A stretch of DNA of 32,028 bases from Candidatus Corynebacterium gallistercoris (GCA_019114175.1 DXFZ01000107.1:1-32028), one strand, 5' to 3'; counted from the first letter of the stretch, positions 18,311 through 27,681 are shown. The notes: generated from the letters alone by a model not told the origin. Numbers and translations are program-made.

Positions 18311-19501
18311 ATGGAAAGCTTAATTTTCCTCGCTGTGGTCTTAGTCCTCATTGTGATCGTGGCGATGAAGGCAATCGCCCTGATTCCGCAGGGTGAGGCC
18401 GCAATTATTGAACGGCTGGGCACATACACCCGCACGGTCTCTGGTGGGCTGACGTTCCTCATTCCATTCATTGACCGCATTCGAGACAAGGTTGACACCC
18501 GCGAGCAGGTGGTCAGTTTCCCACCCCAGGCGGTGATCACCCAGGACAACCTCACCGTGGCCATTGATACGGTGGTGACCTTCCAAATCAATGACCCGGC
18601 TTTAGCCATCTATGGCGTGAACAATTACATCGTGGGTGTGGAGCAAATTTCCGTGGCCACGCTGCGTGACGTGGTCGGCGGGATGACGCTGGAGGAGACC
18701 CTGACCTCCCGCGAAGTCATCAACCGCCGCCTGCGCGGGGAGCTGGATGCCGCCACCACTCGGTGGGGTCTGCGCATTGCCCGCGTTGAGCTGAAGGCTA
18801 TTGACCCGCCGCCATCCATCCAGCAATCCATGGAAATGCAGATGAAGGCGGACCGAGAAAAGCGCGCGATGATCCTCACTGCAGAAGGTCGGCGTGAATC
18901 CGACATCAAGACTGCCGAAGGTGAAAAGCAGGCTCGGATCCTATCCGCTGAGGGTGACAAGCACGCGCGCATCCTGGCGGCCGAGGCGGAGCGTCAAGCC
19001 ACAATCCTGCAGGCTGAGGGCCGCCGTGCCGCGAAGTACATTGAGGCCCAGGGTCAGGCGAAGGCTGTGCAAAAGGTCAATGCGGCCATCAAGGCTGCGC
19101 AGATCACTCCCGAGGTTCTGGCTTACCAGTACCTCGAGAAGCTGCCGGAAATGGCGAAGGGCTCAGCGAATAAGACGTGGATGATCCCCATGCAGTTCGG
19201 AGACTCCCTAGAGCAGTTCGCCAAAGCCATGGCAAAGAAGGATGATGAGGGCGTGTTCCGTTATGAGCCATCCCCAGTGGATGAATCCACGCGGGAGCAG
19301 GCCAATGAGTCCTCCTCCGAGGACTGGTTCTCCACGGCATCCTCGCCGGAAATCGCCAAGGCAGTGGCAGCGGCAAATGCGGTGGCGAATAAGCCGGTCG
19401 ATTCCGAAGAACCGCAGAGCCCCCGTACCACTCCGGATTCCCCGCAGTCTTCGACAACCCCGGACCTGACCCGGGCCATCGAGGAACAAAAGGACAACTA
19501 A
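18311..19501 (+). CDS. SPFH/Band 7 (stomatin-like) membrane protein
   Basis: The 396-residue protein has one N-terminal membrane helix (about residues 4-20), then a prohibitin-homology domain beginning IPQGEAAIIERLGTYTRTV and including PPQAVITQDNLTVAIDTVV and the ALRDVVGGMTLEE-like segment TLRDVVGGMTLEETLTSRE. A long Ala/Glu/Arg coiled coil follows (about residues 180-260, with repeats such as AEGEKQARILSAEGDKHARILAAEAE written here only in part by key residues), then a Ser/Glu/Pro-rich tail of about 80 residues. These proteins oligomerise at membranes and organise or protect other membrane proteins. AGGAGG precedes the start by about 11 nt. The gene closes the DUF3097-NfeD-SPFH operon, and its stop overlaps the convergent gene by 4 bp. 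Confidence 0.92.
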   Translation: MESLIFLAVVLVLIVIVAMKAIALIPQGEAAIIERLGTYTRTVSGGLTFLIPFIDRIRDKVDTREQVVSFPPQAVITQDNLTVAIDTVVTFQINDPALAIYGVNNYIVGVEQISVATLRDVVGGMTLEETLTSREVINRRLRGELDAATTRWGLRIARVELKAIDPPPSIQQSMEMQMKADREKRAMILTAEGRRESDIKTAEGEKQARILSAEGDKHARILAAEAERQATILQAEGRRAAKYIEAQGQAKAVQKVNAAIKAAQITPEVLAYQYLEKLPEMAKGSANKTWMIPMQFGDSLEQFAKAMAKKDDEGVFRYEPSPVDESTREQANESSSEDWFSTASSPEIAKAVAAANAVANKPVDSEEPQSPRTTPDSPQSSTTPDLTRAIEEQKDN

Positions 19502-20133
19502 TCTACCCGCAACTCGTCCACCCGGGCGAGCATGCGGATGGCCAGGCCCCAGCCGGCCTGTTCTGCGTACCACCCAGCGGCCGCGAGGCGTTGGCTCATC
19601 GCTTGCTTTGAGATGCCAACCTCCGCGGCCGCTTCCGATTGCAGATAGCCTGCGCGCATGAGAGCAGTGGCTTCCCGGCCCTCCTTCGTGCGCCGCGCCA
19701 GCACATGCGCCAACAACGTAAACGCCGCGTGGATATCCTCCGTAATCTCCGCAGCCTTTCCCGGCGCCAGCACTCCACCTGGCCCGGCTTTCTCAATCCT
19801 CACCGCCACCGTGCCGGCCTTATGCGTTGCCTTCACAGCGCGCGTCGCTGCGGCCATAGCCTCCCCGGACGATTCATCCTCATCATCCTGGAGCGCCAAT
19901 TGGGCGCTGCCGATGGTGGCGCCGATACCAATGGCGAAATCACCTGCTTGGAGGAGTGAGAGGACCAAGCCGCCCGCTTGCTCCGCCCCAGTGGTAAGGC
20001 ACACAAAGTCTTCCACGCCCTTGAGCTCTACAGCATCAACTGCTGCAGAGGCTGCCAGGGCATCTGCAACACTTCTCACATATTCCGCCCGGCGCTTGGA
20101 CCGGCCACGGTAAGAGGCGTGAATGGCGAACAT
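19498..20133 (-). CDS. uncharacterised protein with C-terminal helix-turn-helix
   Basis: No named family is clear to me. From ATG 20133 the protein has 211 residues. It begins FAIHASYRGRSKRRAEYVRSVADALAA, has a central Gly-rich hydrophobic part (LLQAGDFAIGIGATIGSAQLAL) followed by an acidic turn DDEDESSGEA, a two-strand segment GTVAVRIEKAGPGGVLA, and ends with a likely helix-turn-helix at about residues 165-200 (LMRAGYLQSEAAAEVGISKQAMSQRLAAAG). The HTH suggests a DNA-binding regulator. A GTG at 20154 would add seven residues. I prefer ATG because TATCTT ends 7 nt before it, a leaderless layout. The gene follows the TVP38 gene by 42 bp in the same direction. Confidence 0.65.
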   Translation of the reverse strand: MFAIHASYRGRSKRRAEYVRSVADALAASAAVDAVELKGVEDFVCLTTGAEQAGGLVLSLLQAGDFAIGIGATIGSAQLALQDDEDESSGEAMAAATRAVKATHKAGTVAVRIEKAGPGGVLAPGKAAEITEDIHAAFTLLAHVLARRTKEGREATALMRAGYLQSEAAAEVGISKQAMSQRLAAAGWYAEQAGWGLAIRMLARVDELRVD

Positions 20134-20175
20134 GTTTTCAAAGATACACCCCACCTGGCCGTTGGAAGTACGTGT

Positions 20176-20892
20176 CTACCCCTTAGTCTTGACTTTTCGC
20201 ACCATCGCCATCCAGCGGCGGAACTCTGACGCGGAGATGATGAACCCAAGGGTTACCACCACCACGCTCACGAGCAGTACCCATGGGCTGCTGCCTCCCG
20301 CCAGGGCATCCGCCGCCACCACGGTGGCCACAGTGTTGGGGGCAGAGCCCAGGAACGTCGCCGCGAGGAAGAGCAGCACCGGCAGGCGGGTGAGGCCGCA
20401 CGCGTAGTTCAGCAGGAAGAAGGGCACCGCCGGCACCATGCGTAGACCGAGCACAGCCACCCAACCGCGATCCGCGATGATCGCCCCCAGGGCAGCCAGG
20501 CGCCCGTCGCCAGCGATCTTTCGCTCCACCCATCGCCGCCCCAGCACACGAACTGCTGCGTAGCTCAATGCTGCGGAGGCCACCAGCCCCACGAGAGCCA
20601 GAACACTGCCCACCAACGGCCCAAAGAGCACTCCTGCGGCGATTGTCCACACCGTCCGCGGCAAAGGGAATTGAGTGAAAGCCACCATGAGCACCAGGTA
20701 GGCCGCTGGCGCCCACGCGCCAGTAGAGGACACCCACTGCCGAATATCTTCCACGGCGGGGTGGGGCAGTAGCACTACTGCCGCGAGCGCGAGAACCGGT
20801 AGCACGACGCTGAGGATGCGGTGGCGGATTTTCCATGCCCACCATGCACGAAACGCACGAGCCAAGAAACTGACCCGTGCGTTTGTTTTCAT
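20176..20892 (-). CDS. TVP38/TMEM64 family membrane protein (VTT domain)
   Basis: The 238-residue integral membrane protein has a basic N-terminus, then about six hydrophobic segments, including [18 protein letters not shown] and [18 protein letters not shown]. The VTT-domain signature is clear: [18 protein letters not shown] near residue 75, and [19 protein letters not shown] followed by [10 protein letters not shown] near residues 149-187. The family is related to DedA proteins and to eukaryotic TMEM41B/VMP1 lipid scramblases; the bacterial substrate is not settled. ATG 20892 lies only 2 nt after the mature end of the tRNA-Leu gene, so no ribosome site is possible other than tRNA sequence. 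Later starts, for example the GTG for residue 7, are possible. The HTH-protein gene follows. Confidence 0.88.
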   Translation of the reverse strand: MKTNARVSFLARAFRAWWAWKIRHRILSVVLPVLALAAVVLLPHPAVEDIRQWVSSTGAWAPAAYLVLMVAFTQFPLPRTVWTIAAGVLFGPLVGSVLALVGLVASAALSYAAVRVLGRRWVERKIAGDGRLAALGAIIADRGWVAVLGLRMVPAVPFFLLNYACGLTRLPVLLFLAATFLGSAPNTVATVVAADALAGGSSPWVLLVSVVVVTLGFIISASEFRRWMAMVRKVKTKG

Positions 20893-20894
20893 TG

Positions 20895-20980
20895 TGTCCG
20901 GAGGGGGACTTGAACCCCCACGTCCGTTAATAGGACACTAGCACCTCAAGCTAGCGCGTCTGCCATTCCGCCACCCGGAC
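20895..20980 (-). tRNA. tRNA-Leu (anticodon GAG)
   Basis: The 86-nt minus-strand sequence folds as a class II tRNA: acceptor GTCCGGG / TCCGGAC with discriminator A, anticodon stem CTAGC / GCTAG with loop TTGAGGT (anticodon GAG at plus 20945-20947), long variable arm with GTCC / GGAC pairing, and T arm GGGGG TTCAAGT CCCCC. GAG reads Leu codons CUC and CUU. The 3' CCA is not encoded, as is usual for many actinobacterial tRNAs. Confidence 0.97.
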
Positions 20981-21020
20981 AGGTGAGCCTCAGCCACGCG
21001 AGTGACTGTAACGAAGGATC

Positions 21021-21050
21021 ACTCTAGCGCCCCCGTGTCGCATTGTGCAA
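21021..21050 (-). promoter_or_regulatory. promoter of tRNA-Leu
   Basis: On the minus strand TTGCAC (plus 21045-21050) and TAGAGT (plus 21021-21026) are spaced by 18 nt. Transcription would start about 33 nt before the mature tRNA 5' end. Confidence 0.55.
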
Positions 21051-21121
21051 ATACGCTGGTGAAAGGCACCAAACCTCGAATCCGACTGCGCGGCTATCGC
21101 AATTTAGGTAGTTTGGGATTC

Positions 21122-21679
21122 ATGAGTAACTCACACGCTAACCACAAGCCCACGTATGTTGATGACCGATTCCCCGGACCGGATCCTTACGCTCCCCTGG
21201 GCGACCTGCCTGCGCTCAAGGTGACGAGCGAGACGTTTAATGATGGCGCCCGCCTGCCTGAGGATCAGCTCGCAGGCCAGGACGTGTCCCCACAGCTGTC
21301 CTGGGAGCCGGGCCCAGAGGGCACGAAGACCTACGCTGTGACGTGCTTTGACCCCGATGCCCCCACGGCCAGCGGCTTCTGGCACTGGGCGGTCTTTAAC
21401 ATCCCTGCAAACGTCACCTCCCTGGAGCTCGGCGCTGGCGATGAGTCCCTCGCCAAGCTTCCGGAGGGTGCCGTGGCCCTGCGCGGGGACAGCCGTTCCT
21501 ACGGCTACTACGGCGCACAGCCCCCGGAGGGCCACGGCCCGCACCGCTACCTCTTCGCCGTCCACGCGGTAGGCGAGGAGCTGGATATTGATGACCGCCA
21601 AACCCCAACCGTCCTTGGCTTCAACCTCTTCTTCAAGGCCAAGGCCCGCGGCATCATCTGGGGCTGGGCAGAAAACTAA
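21122..21679 (+). CDS. PEBP family protein (YbhB/YbcL type)
   Basis: This 185-residue protein belongs to the phosphatidylethanolamine-binding protein superfamily, YbhB/YbcL branch. It shows the family pattern in order: QDVSPQLSWE near residue 58, TCFDPDAPTASGFWHWAVFNIP near 74, a GYYGAQPPEGHGPHRYLFAVHAV segment near 125 that contains the conserved Pro-rich loop and ligand-pocket His, and FNLFFKAKARGIIWGWAEN at the end. There is no signal peptide, so it is likely cytoplasmic. The ligand is unknown; the family binds phospholipid-like or other small anions. I start at ATG 21122, with TAGTTT ending 7 nt before it and no ribosome site, so it is probably leaderless. It converges with pyrD. Confidence 0.9.
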   Translation: MSNSHANHKPTYVDDRFPGPDPYAPLGDLPALKVTSETFNDGARLPEDQLAGQDVSPQLSWEPGPEGTKTYAVTCFDPDAPTASGFWHWAVFNIPANVTSLELGAGDESLAKLPEGAVALRGDSRSYGYYGAQPPEGHGPHRYLFAVHAVGEELDIDDRQTPTVLGFNLFFKAKARGIIWGWAEN

Positions 21680-21698
21680 CCCGCCAGCCTGCCGGAAG

Positions 21699-22817
21699 CT
21701 AGTCCCTCAGGGTCCAGGGCAGGCCGCTGCCCACGGCCTCTGAGACGTTCTTCAGCCCGTGGGCGCGCAGCTGCTCGGCAATGCCCTCATGAATGTCCTT
21801 GATCCAGTCCGTCCCGCCGTAGATGAACGGCGTGTAGCCCTGCAGCAAGGTAGCACCGGCTGCAATGCGCTCCCACGCATCCTGTGGGGTCTCAATGCCC
21901 CCCACGCCGATGAGCACGAGTTTCCCATCCGCACGTTCCGCAATGCGGCGCAGCACCTCTAAGGCGCGTTCCTTCACAGGCACTCCGGAAATCCCGCCCG
22001 CGCCCAGCGCACGCACATAAGCCGAGTCCGTCTTCAAGCCTTCTCGGCTGATGGTGGTGTTTGTCGCAATCAGACCCGTCACATCCAGCTCTATGGCGAG
22101 GTCAGTGACTGCGTCCACATCGTCATTGCTGAGATCCGGGGCAATCTTGACGAACAGTGGCTTGGCGGATTCCTCCTGCACGGCCTCCACGATGTCCCGC
22201 AGGCTTTCCACCGCCTGCAAGTTGCGCAGCCCTGGCGTGTTGGGGGAGGACACGTTGATGACCAAGTAGTCCGCCGTGCTTCCGAGCACCTTGGCGGATT
22301 CACGGTAGTCGTTGGCCGCAACCTCGGCCTCGGTGATCTTGGACTTGCCGATGTTCGCACCAATCGGCACGCTCGTCCGGCGCTGCTCCAACCGAAGAGC
22401 CGCCGCCCGCGCACCCTGGTTGTTGAACCCCATCCGGTTAAGAATCGCCTTATCCTCCGGCAGCCGGAACAGCCTCGGGGCGGGGTTACCGGGCTGCGCC
22501 ACAGCCGTGACCGTGCCGATTTCCGCGTAACCGAAGCCGATCGGCCCCCACGCGTTGACCTCGAGGGCGTCCTTATCAAAGCCAGCAGCCAGCCCCAGAG
22601 GACGCGGGAACGTCAGCCCCGCCACGGTCTGCACCAGCGCTGGATCCTGCACTGCCCACATCCGTTCCACGGCGCTGAGAGCCGCCGGGGAGCCAGAGAG
22701 CTTCCGCAGCAAGGTGGTCATGTGACTGTGGATGCGCTCCGGGGGCAGGGTGAACATCGCACGCAGCGCCTGAGAATAGGCAACCTCGCGCGCTGCCCGG
22801 AAGAATGTCTTAGCCAT
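21699..22817 (-). CDS. pyrD: dihydroorotate dehydrogenase (quinone), class 2
   Basis: PyrD oxidises dihydroorotate to orotate, the fourth step of pyrimidine synthesis, passing electrons to membrane quinone. The 372-residue length and the N-terminal amphipathic helical extension (about residues 1-60) mark class 2. FMN-site motifs are GLAAGFDKDA near residue 75, NRMGFNNQGA near 127, the catalytic-Ser segment VINVSSPNTPGLRNLQ at 186-201 (Ser190/191), KIAPDLS, NTTISREGL and IGVGGIETPQDAWE near the C-terminus. GAGGAG lies 7 nt before ATG 22817. The gene follows the lipoprotein gene by 39 bp in the same direction and may share its transcript. Confidence 0.96.
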   Translation of the reverse strand: MAKTFFRAAREVAYSQALRAMFTLPPERIHSHMTTLLRKLSGSPAALSAVERMWAVQDPALVQTVAGLTFPRPLGLAAGFDKDALEVNAWGPIGFGYAEIGTVTAVAQPGNPAPRLFRLPEDKAILNRMGFNNQGARAAALRLEQRRTSVPIGANIGKSKITEAEVAANDYRESAKVLGSTADYLVINVSSPNTPGLRNLQAVESLRDIVEAVQEESAKPLFVKIAPDLSNDDVDAVTDLAIELDVTGLIATNTTISREGLKTDSAYVRALGAGGISGVPVKERALEVLRRIAERADGKLVLIGVGGIETPQDAWERIAAGATLLQGYTPFIYGGTDWIKDIHEGIAEQLRAHGLKNVSEAVGSGLPWTLRD

Positions 22818-22856
22818 TGTCTCGCTCCTCGTTGTCCTTACAGTAGTGGTGACCCG

Positions 22857-23963
22857 CTAGCGCCCGCGGGAGATTGCCTGGTCCAGATCATCGGCTGAGA
22901 GCGCTTGGCTGCTGCCATCCAGCCCCACGATATTCATGCCGCCCTCAGCGGTATCGAACACGCCGCGCACGTTGGCAATGGTGTCCAGCGCCGCAACTTC
23001 TTCCGGGGTTCCGGAGCTGATCTTGTAACCGGTGAGCTTGTTGTCACTGGTGGTGGACACCCATGCGATCTGCCGCTTGGAGTCCCACAGCACGCTCCAC
23101 GGGGACTCCGCGGTCGGCGTCGTCTGGTGGAGGCGCACCACGTCATTCATGGTGTAGATGAGCATCTGGTTGAGGCGTGCGTCGCTGGCCACCAGCACTC
23201 CATCATTGCCACGCCCACCGGCCACGGTGCCGACACCCTGTCCGATGCGCAGCGATGCGTTGTATGCCTGGTCGGCCAGGGAGATGTCATTGATGCTGGT
23301 TTGCCCTCGGTCAATGACTGCCACGCGCTGTGGGCCATCGTTCGGCTGAACCAGCACCGTCTGGTCGATAGACTTGGTCACGATTTCGTCTTTAGCCTGG
23401 TTTCCTTCCGCGTCGTAGAAGTAAACCTTGTCGCTGCCGACTTTGCCGACCAACGCGTCGCCGGTCTCGGAGATGGTGGCGCTGCGGGCCTGCCCATCCA
23501 CGTTGATGGTGCGGAGCAGGTCCCCGTCCGCCCCGTATTCTTCGACCTTCCCATCGCACGCCACGGCCACTCCGGTGGCTGTGGTGCTGAGGCTCATGCA
23601 GGTCTCGTCCGCCGGCACGCTGGCAATTTTTTTATTGGGCGACGCCGCCACGAACTCAATGGAATCCACATCCAACACCGCGATAACGTCCGCCTGGCCT
23701 TCACCGTCCAGGCCAACGCGTGCGGCTGCCTTGACGCCAGCCCGCTCGTTCACCCCGTCAATGCGGCCCGTGGTGCCCGGAAGGTCTTCCAGGGCTTGGG
23801 GGGATTCCTGCACGTCAGCTGGCTCGCCAGCCACGGGCACCTCCTGGCCCTCCGGGACATCCGTGTGGAAGGAGTTGCTGGCACATCCGGCGAGCAACGC
23901 TGTGGCGGACATAACAGCCAGGGCGGACAGGGACCTCGAGCGCGGTTTGAAGTGCAGTTTCAC
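22857..23963 (-). CDS. lipoprotein with beta-propeller-like repeats
   Basis: The 368-residue protein has a basic start, a hydrophobic signal helix and a lipobox LLAGC near residue 26, so it should be lipid-anchored on the outer face of the membrane. After an acidic Pro/Glu linker it has repeated strand patterns of about 40-50 residues (for example [74 protein letters not shown]), like a YncE-type beta-propeller. No catalytic motif is seen and the function is unknown. I chose GTG 23963 because TAGCGT ends 7 nt before it (leaderless) and it gives a normal signal peptide; GTG 23972 is an alternative. The gene lies just upstream of pyrD and diverges from uppP. Confidence 0.82.
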   Translation of the reverse strand: MKLHFKPRSRSLSALAVMSATALLAGCASNSFHTDVPEGQEVPVAGEPADVQESPQALEDLPGTTGRIDGVNERAGVKAAARVGLDGEGQADVIAVLDVDSIEFVAASPNKKIASVPADETCMSLSTTATGVAVACDGKVEEYGADGDLLRTINVDGQARSATISETGDALVGKVGSDKVYFYDAEGNQAKDEIVTKSIDQTVLVQPNDGPQRVAVIDRGQTSINDISLADQAYNASLRIGQGVGTVAGGRGNDGVLVASDARLNQMLIYTMNDVVRLHQTTPTAESPWSVLWDSKRQIAWVSTTSDNKLTGYKISSGTPEEVAALDTIANVRGVFDTAEGGMNIVGLDGSSQALSADDLDQAISRGR

Positions 23964-23970
23964 ACCGTCC

Positions 23971-23976
23971 ACGCTA
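23971..23976 (-). promoter_or_regulatory. candidate -10 (TAGCGT) for the lipoprotein gene
   Basis: On the minus strand TAGCGT ends 7 nt before GTG 23963. A -35 is not convincing (TTTCTC at 16 nt). Confidence 0.35.
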
Positions 23977-24022
23977 CCAGCCGCCAGGTGGCGAGAAATC
24001 ACAAGGATTGGGGTGAGGGGAG

Positions 24023-24028
24023 TATGCT
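24023..24028 (+). promoter_or_regulatory. candidate -10 (TATGCT) for uppP
   Basis: TATGCT ends 8 nt before ATG 24037, and the nearest purine-rich ribosome site (GGGGAG) is 14 nt away, so a leaderless start is more likely. Confidence 0.4.
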
Positions 24029-24036
24029 CAATCCTC

Positions 24037-24909
24037 ATGACCACAGACATGTCTTGGCTGCAAACGATCATTTTGGCGTTGGTGCAGGGACTTACTGAAT
24101 TCTTGCCGGTCTCTTCCTCCGGCCACCTCCGCATCGTCTCCTCCCTGTTGTGGGGAGAGGATGCCGGGGCATCCTTCACCGCAGTCATCCAATTGGGCAC
24201 CGAGGCTGCCGTGCTGGTGTACTTCGCCAAGGACATCTTCAACATCGCCAAGGCCTGGCTGCAGGGCGTGTGGGAGGCCATCACGGATAAGCTGCGCCAC
24301 CACGGTGAACGGACATTCCGCAGCGCCTTTGATTACCGCATGGGGTGGATGGTCATCGTCGGCACCTTGCCGGTCGCTATCCTTGGGTACCTCGGCAAAG
24401 ACTACATCCGCGATGCCCTGCGCAACCTGTGGATCACTGCTGCGATGCTCATCCTCTTTTCTTTCGTTTTCATCATCGCGGAGAAGGTGGGCCGCAGGCA
24501 GCGTTCCTTTGAGGAATTGACCATGAAGGATGCGGTATTCATGGGCTTCGCGCAATGTTTGGCCCTGATTCCCGGCGTGTCTCGCTCCGGCGGCACGGTG
24601 TCTGCGGGTCTGTTTCTCAACCTTGACCGTGAAGTAGCCACGCGCTTTTCCTTCCTGTTGGCCATCCCCGCCGTGCTCGCGTCCGGGTTGTTCTCCTTGC
24701 CCGATGCTTTCAACCCGGAAGCCGGCCAGGCCGCCAGCGGCGCACAGCTGTTCGTGGGCACGGCCATCGCCTTCGTGGTCGGCTACATCTCGATTGCCTG
24801 GTTGCTGCGCTTTGTCGCCAACCACTCCTTCGCCTGGTTCGCCCTGTGGCGCATCCCCGTGGGCGTTGCGGTGATGGCCCTGCTGGCATTCGGTGTGCTG
24901 CAACCTTAG
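24037..24909 (+). CDS. uppP: undecaprenyl-diphosphate phosphatase (BacA/UppP)
   Basis: UppP removes a phosphate from undecaprenyl diphosphate so that the lipid carrier can be reused for peptidoglycan and arabinogalactan building blocks. The 290-residue polytopic protein has both family signatures: [18 protein letters not shown] near residues 13-30, with the conserved Glu and Ser-Ser-Gly-His, and [18 protein letters not shown] near 180-197. About eight hydrophobic segments can be seen. Overproduction gives bacitracin resistance in other bacteria. The gene is followed after 11 bp by mshC, which has its own -10-like hexamer. Confidence 0.95.
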   Translation: MTTDMSWLQTIILALVQGLTEFLPVSSSGHLRIVSSLLWGEDAGASFTAVIQLGTEAAVLVYFAKDIFNIAKAWLQGVWEAITDKLRHHGERTFRSAFDYRMGWMVIVGTLPVAILGYLGKDYIRDALRNLWITAAMLILFSFVFIIAEKVGRRQRSFEELTMKDAVFMGFAQCLALIPGVSRSGGTVSAGLFLNLDREVATRFSFLLAIPAVLASGLFSLPDAFNPEAGQAASGAQLFVGTAIAFVVGYISIAWLLRFVANHSFAWFALWRIPVGVAVMALLAFGVLQP

Positions 24910-24912
24910 ACT
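24907..24912 (+). promoter_or_regulatory. candidate -10 (TAGACT) for mshC
   Basis: TAGACT ends 8 nt before ATG 24921 and overlaps the uppP stop codon. CTGGCA lies 18 nt upstream as a possible -35. Translation from a shared uppP transcript is the alternative, with a weak GGTGAG site. Confidence 0.35.
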
Positions 24913-24920
24913 GGTGAGCC

Positions 24921-26195
24921 ATGCACGCATGGCCCAATCCGCAGCCCGTTGAACACCTCGATCCATCACGTGTTCCGGCGCTGCAGCTCTATGACACTGC
25001 CGATGACGCAATCAAGCCCGTGGAGGTGGGTTCCCCTGACGAGCCCGTGGGCGTCTACGTCTGCGGCATCACTCCCTATGACTCCACCCACTTGGGGCAC
25101 GCGGCCACGTACCTGACCTTTGACCTCGCCATCCGCTACCTCCAGGCTGCCGGGCATGCGGTGCATTACGTACAGAACATCACGGACGTGGATGATCCCC
25201 TGTTCGAGCGGGCGGAGCGGGATAGCGTGGACTGGCGGGAATTGGGCACCGATCAGATCAACCTCTTCCGCAGTGACATGGAGGCCCTAGAGGTCATCCC
25301 TCCGCAGGACTACATCGGGGCCATGGAATCGGTGGGGGAAGTCATCCAGATGGTATCTCGGCTCATGGAGATTGGCGCTGCATACCAGCTCGATGACGAG
25401 TACCCGGATATTTACGCAGATCACACCTTCACCAGCCAGTTCGGCTACGAGTCTCGCTATTCAGACGAGACGATGGCGGAGCTGTTCGCAGAGCGAGGGG
25501 GTGACCCCGAGCGCCCCGGGAAACGTCACCCGCTCGACGCGTTACTCTGGCGCGCCGCACGCCCCGGGGAGCCGGACTGGGACGCCCCGTTCGGCGCGGG
25601 ACGCCCTGGCTGGCACATCGAGTGCTCCGCCATTGCCGCCAACAGGCTGGGCACGCCTTTTTCCATTCAAGGCGGTGGCGTGGACCTGCGATTCCCTCAC
25701 CACGAATACTCCGCCGCCCACGCTGAGGCCGCCAGTGGGTGCTCGCGCATGGCCCACCACTACGTCCATGCGGGGATGATCGGCCTGGACGGGGTGAAGA
25801 TGAGTAAATCCCTGGGTAACCTCGTGTTCGTCTCCAAGCTCACCGCCGCGGGCCACGACCCTTCCGCGATCCGCTTGGGCGTGTTTTCCCACCACTACCG
25901 GGGGGACCGGGACTGGTCCGATGCGGTGCTGGCCGCTGCCGAGGATCGGCTCACAACGTGGCGCAAGGCCACGGACCTCCTGGCTGATGCAGATGCCGAG
26001 GCGATCACTGCGGTGGAGGAGGCAGTCTTGGCGCACCTGGCGAATGACTTGGACACACCGAAGGCCATGGCGGAGCTCGATAGGTTCTTTGCGGGCGTCC
26101 TTGATGACCCACGTGGGCAGGATGGGGATGGAGGAGGCGCGGTGGCGTCGCACCTAAAAACAACAATCTATTCACTACTGGGAGTTCGACTGTGA
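24921..26195 (+). CDS. mshC: L-cysteine:1D-myo-inositol 2-amino-2-deoxy-alpha-D-glucopyranoside ligase (MshC)
   Basis: MshC joins cysteine to GlcN-inositol using ATP, the third enzymatic step of mycothiol synthesis. Mycothiol is the actinobacterial counterpart of glutathione. The 424-residue protein is a cysteinyl-tRNA-synthetase relative without the C-terminal tRNA-binding region. It shows [16 protein letters not shown] at residues 46-61, with zinc ligand Cys48 and the HLGH version of the HIGH motif, [11 protein letters not shown] with a second zinc Cys, [14 protein letters not shown], and KMSKS at 293-297. The [12 protein letters not shown] wording is typical of MshC rather than CysS. The stop overlaps the next GTG start by GTGA. 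Confidence 0.96.
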   Translation: MHAWPNPQPVEHLDPSRVPALQLYDTADDAIKPVEVGSPDEPVGVYVCGITPYDSTHLGHAATYLTFDLAIRYLQAAGHAVHYVQNITDVDDPLFERAERDSVDWRELGTDQINLFRSDMEALEVIPPQDYIGAMESVGEVIQMVSRLMEIGAAYQLDDEYPDIYADHTFTSQFGYESRYSDETMAELFAERGGDPERPGKRHPLDALLWRAARPGEPDWDAPFGAGRPGWHIECSAIAANRLGTPFSIQGGGVDLRFPHHEYSAAHAEAASGCSRMAHHYVHAGMIGLDGVKMSKSLGNLVFVSKLTAAGHDPSAIRLGVFSHHYRGDRDWSDAVLAAAEDRLTTWRKATDLLADADAEAITAVEEAVLAHLANDLDTPKAMAELDRFFAGVLDDPRGQDGDGGGAVASHLKTTIYSLLGVRL

Positions 26196-26695
26196 GCCAG
26201 ACCAAACCAAGTACCGCCGCCGAAGAGCGCGTGGCCGAGTTCATCGAGACCCTCCGGGGCATGGCCACCGGCAGCTACCTGGCCGAGGAAGAAAAGGAAT
26301 TCTGGGAGGCGCCCTACCCAGACCAGGCCGTGGACGAGGCGCAGCAGTTGGTCACGGGCATGCTCCACGCCGCGTACGCGGTGCGGGATAAGGACGAGGA
26401 GGCGCGCGCCAGCATCGCCGAGGGCGTGCAGCTGCGCCAGCCGGTCGCAGCCAATGAGGCGGAAGAGGCAGAGGGGGACACCGCCGGAGGCGAGGACAAC
26501 ACCACCTTGGCCATCGCGGCTGTGATCACCCCAGACCTCAACCGGCTCCAGGAGCTCTCCAAGCGCTATGAGGACGCGCTGATTGAAGATGAGGAGATCG
26601 CGGATCTGGCTGAAATCATCGGCATCGTCGCGAATGATATGGGGGCCGATGCCGCAGCTTTGGCGGCTCATGTGCGCGGAGTTGTGGAGAGCTAG
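26192..26695 (+). CDS. small acidic uncharacterised protein
   Basis: The 167-residue product is strongly acidic and helical by eye. Its first 80 residues ([44 protein letters not shown]) look like one compact domain; a Glu/Ala/Gly-rich stretch [21 protein letters not shown] region around 95-115 forms a linker; the last 50 residues ([36 protein letters not shown]) form more helices. No signal peptide, Cys motif or catalytic pattern is seen. The GTG start overlaps the mshC stop by 4 bp, so the two are translationally coupled. That is the only hint to function. It nearly touches the convergent thioesterase gene, with 2 bp between stops. Confidence 0.75.
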   Translation: MSQTKPSTAAEERVAEFIETLRGMATGSYLAEEEKEFWEAPYPDQAVDEAQQLVTGMLHAAYAVRDKDEEARASIAEGVQLRQPVAANEAEEAEGDTAGGEDNTTLAIAAVITPDLNRLQELSKRYEDALIEDEEIADLAEIIGIVANDMGADAAALAAHVRGVVES

Positions 26696-26697
26696 CG

Positions 26698-27579
26698 CTA
26701 CTTTTGCCGCGCCAGAATGAAGCCCTGGTTGCAGGTGCCGATGGCGCCATGTTCATCGAAGATGCGGGCCACGGTGGTGCCAATACCATCGTGGCCACAG
26801 TTGGCCTCAGCGATGAGCCCGACCCATTCGCCGCGCAGCTCGTGGTGCAGGTAAACCGTGGTATCGACATTCATGTAGGACCACTCGTTGATGTCCAACA
26901 CGGAGTTGAGCCCATTTGCGATATCCACGGTCTTCATGAGGCGCATCCACGGGGTATCCTGCCGGCCAGCAACCACCGGCAGGTCTGATTTGCTCCAATA
27001 GATGTTCGGCTGCGCGGCGTTGTCATCCGCGTTATCCTCGCTCACCTGCACGTTCTGGCGCGGCTGGCGGGTGATCTCGATGCTATCGATGTACCCCGAG
27101 GACCACCGCTCCGTGAAGTCCTCCGCCTCAGGCGCTTCCGCGGGGCCGGCGACATCCTCCGCCACAGTGCGCTCAATGCCGGCTGAATCGGACGTTTTGA
27201 TCCACCAGCCGGTACCGCGGACGAACTCCCGACCGGACTCATCTTCCACCACGGCCTCGAAATACGTGATGCGCTTGCCCGGGCGGAGGACACGGGCGGT
27301 GGTGCGCAGGGGAGACAGGGGGACCGCCCCGAGGATCTCCACCGTCATGCGGGAGAAACGGCCTGCCTGCAGGTCCACTCCGTGATCCCGCGCCCCATCC
27401 TCCAAGACGGTGGCGATGAGCGCGGCTGGGGGAGAACCGTGCTGAAATCCCGGCCCCCACGGGCTTTCCGTGTGCTTGGTGGGTTGGTAATGGCGCCACG
27501 TCTGCCCGTCAATCGTGTCCGGGCCGGTGTGCACGAAGTAGGCCTGCTCATCTGTGGGTGCTGGAGTGGTTGCGCTCAC
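26698..27579 (-). CDS. acyl-CoA thioesterase-like protein, double hotdog fold
   Basis: The protein of about 293 residues matches the thioesterase family with two hotdog domains (TesB/4HBT_3 type), which hydrolyse acyl-CoA. The first domain contains FQHGSPPAALIATVLE near residue 50, the HGG-like helix that covers the active-site region, followed by TVEILGAVPLSPLRTTARVLRPGKRITYFEAVV. The second contains SDLPVVAGRQDTPWMRLMKTVDIANGL and WSYMNVDTTVYLHHELRGEWVGLIAE near the C-terminus, with IGTCNQGFILAR closing it. I chose GTG 27579; a TTG 15 nt upstream would add five residues and has AAGAAAGG before it. Substrate range is unknown; fatty acyl-CoA is the usual one. Confidence 0.85.
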   Translation of the reverse strand: MSATTPAPTDEQAYFVHTGPDTIDGQTWRHYQPTKHTESPWGPGFQHGSPPAALIATVLEDGARDHGVDLQAGRFSRMTVEILGAVPLSPLRTTARVLRPGKRITYFEAVVEDESGREFVRGTGWWIKTSDSAGIERTVAEDVAGPAEAPEAEDFTERWSSGYIDSIEITRQPRQNVQVSEDNADDNAAQPNIYWSKSDLPVVAGRQDTPWMRLMKTVDIANGLNSVLDINEWSYMNVDTTVYLHHELRGEWVGLIAEANCGHDGIGTTVARIFDEHGAIGTCNQGFILARQK

Positions 27580-27657
27580 GGTTCCTGCGTCCAACCTTTC
27601 TTTGAATCTAAAATCTTTTCCTCACCCTAACGCGGAGGAATGGGCGGGCGCTAGAAA

Positions 27658-27681
27658 TCGGCTGAATCGGCTGAATTGGCT
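27658..27681. repeat. short tandem repeat in an intergenic gap
   Basis: The unit TCGGCTGAA occurs twice in a row and a third, imperfect copy (TTGGCT) follows. It lies between the divergent thioesterase and HAD-HisE genes. Besides this the 160-bp gap holds TAAGGT 10 nt before ATG 27740 as a weak -10. Confidence 0.6.

Noticed and set aside
22905..24098. Plus-strand open frame opposite the lipoprotein gene
   Set aside because: The lipoprotein has a clear signal peptide and lipobox, and this frame has no recognisable features.
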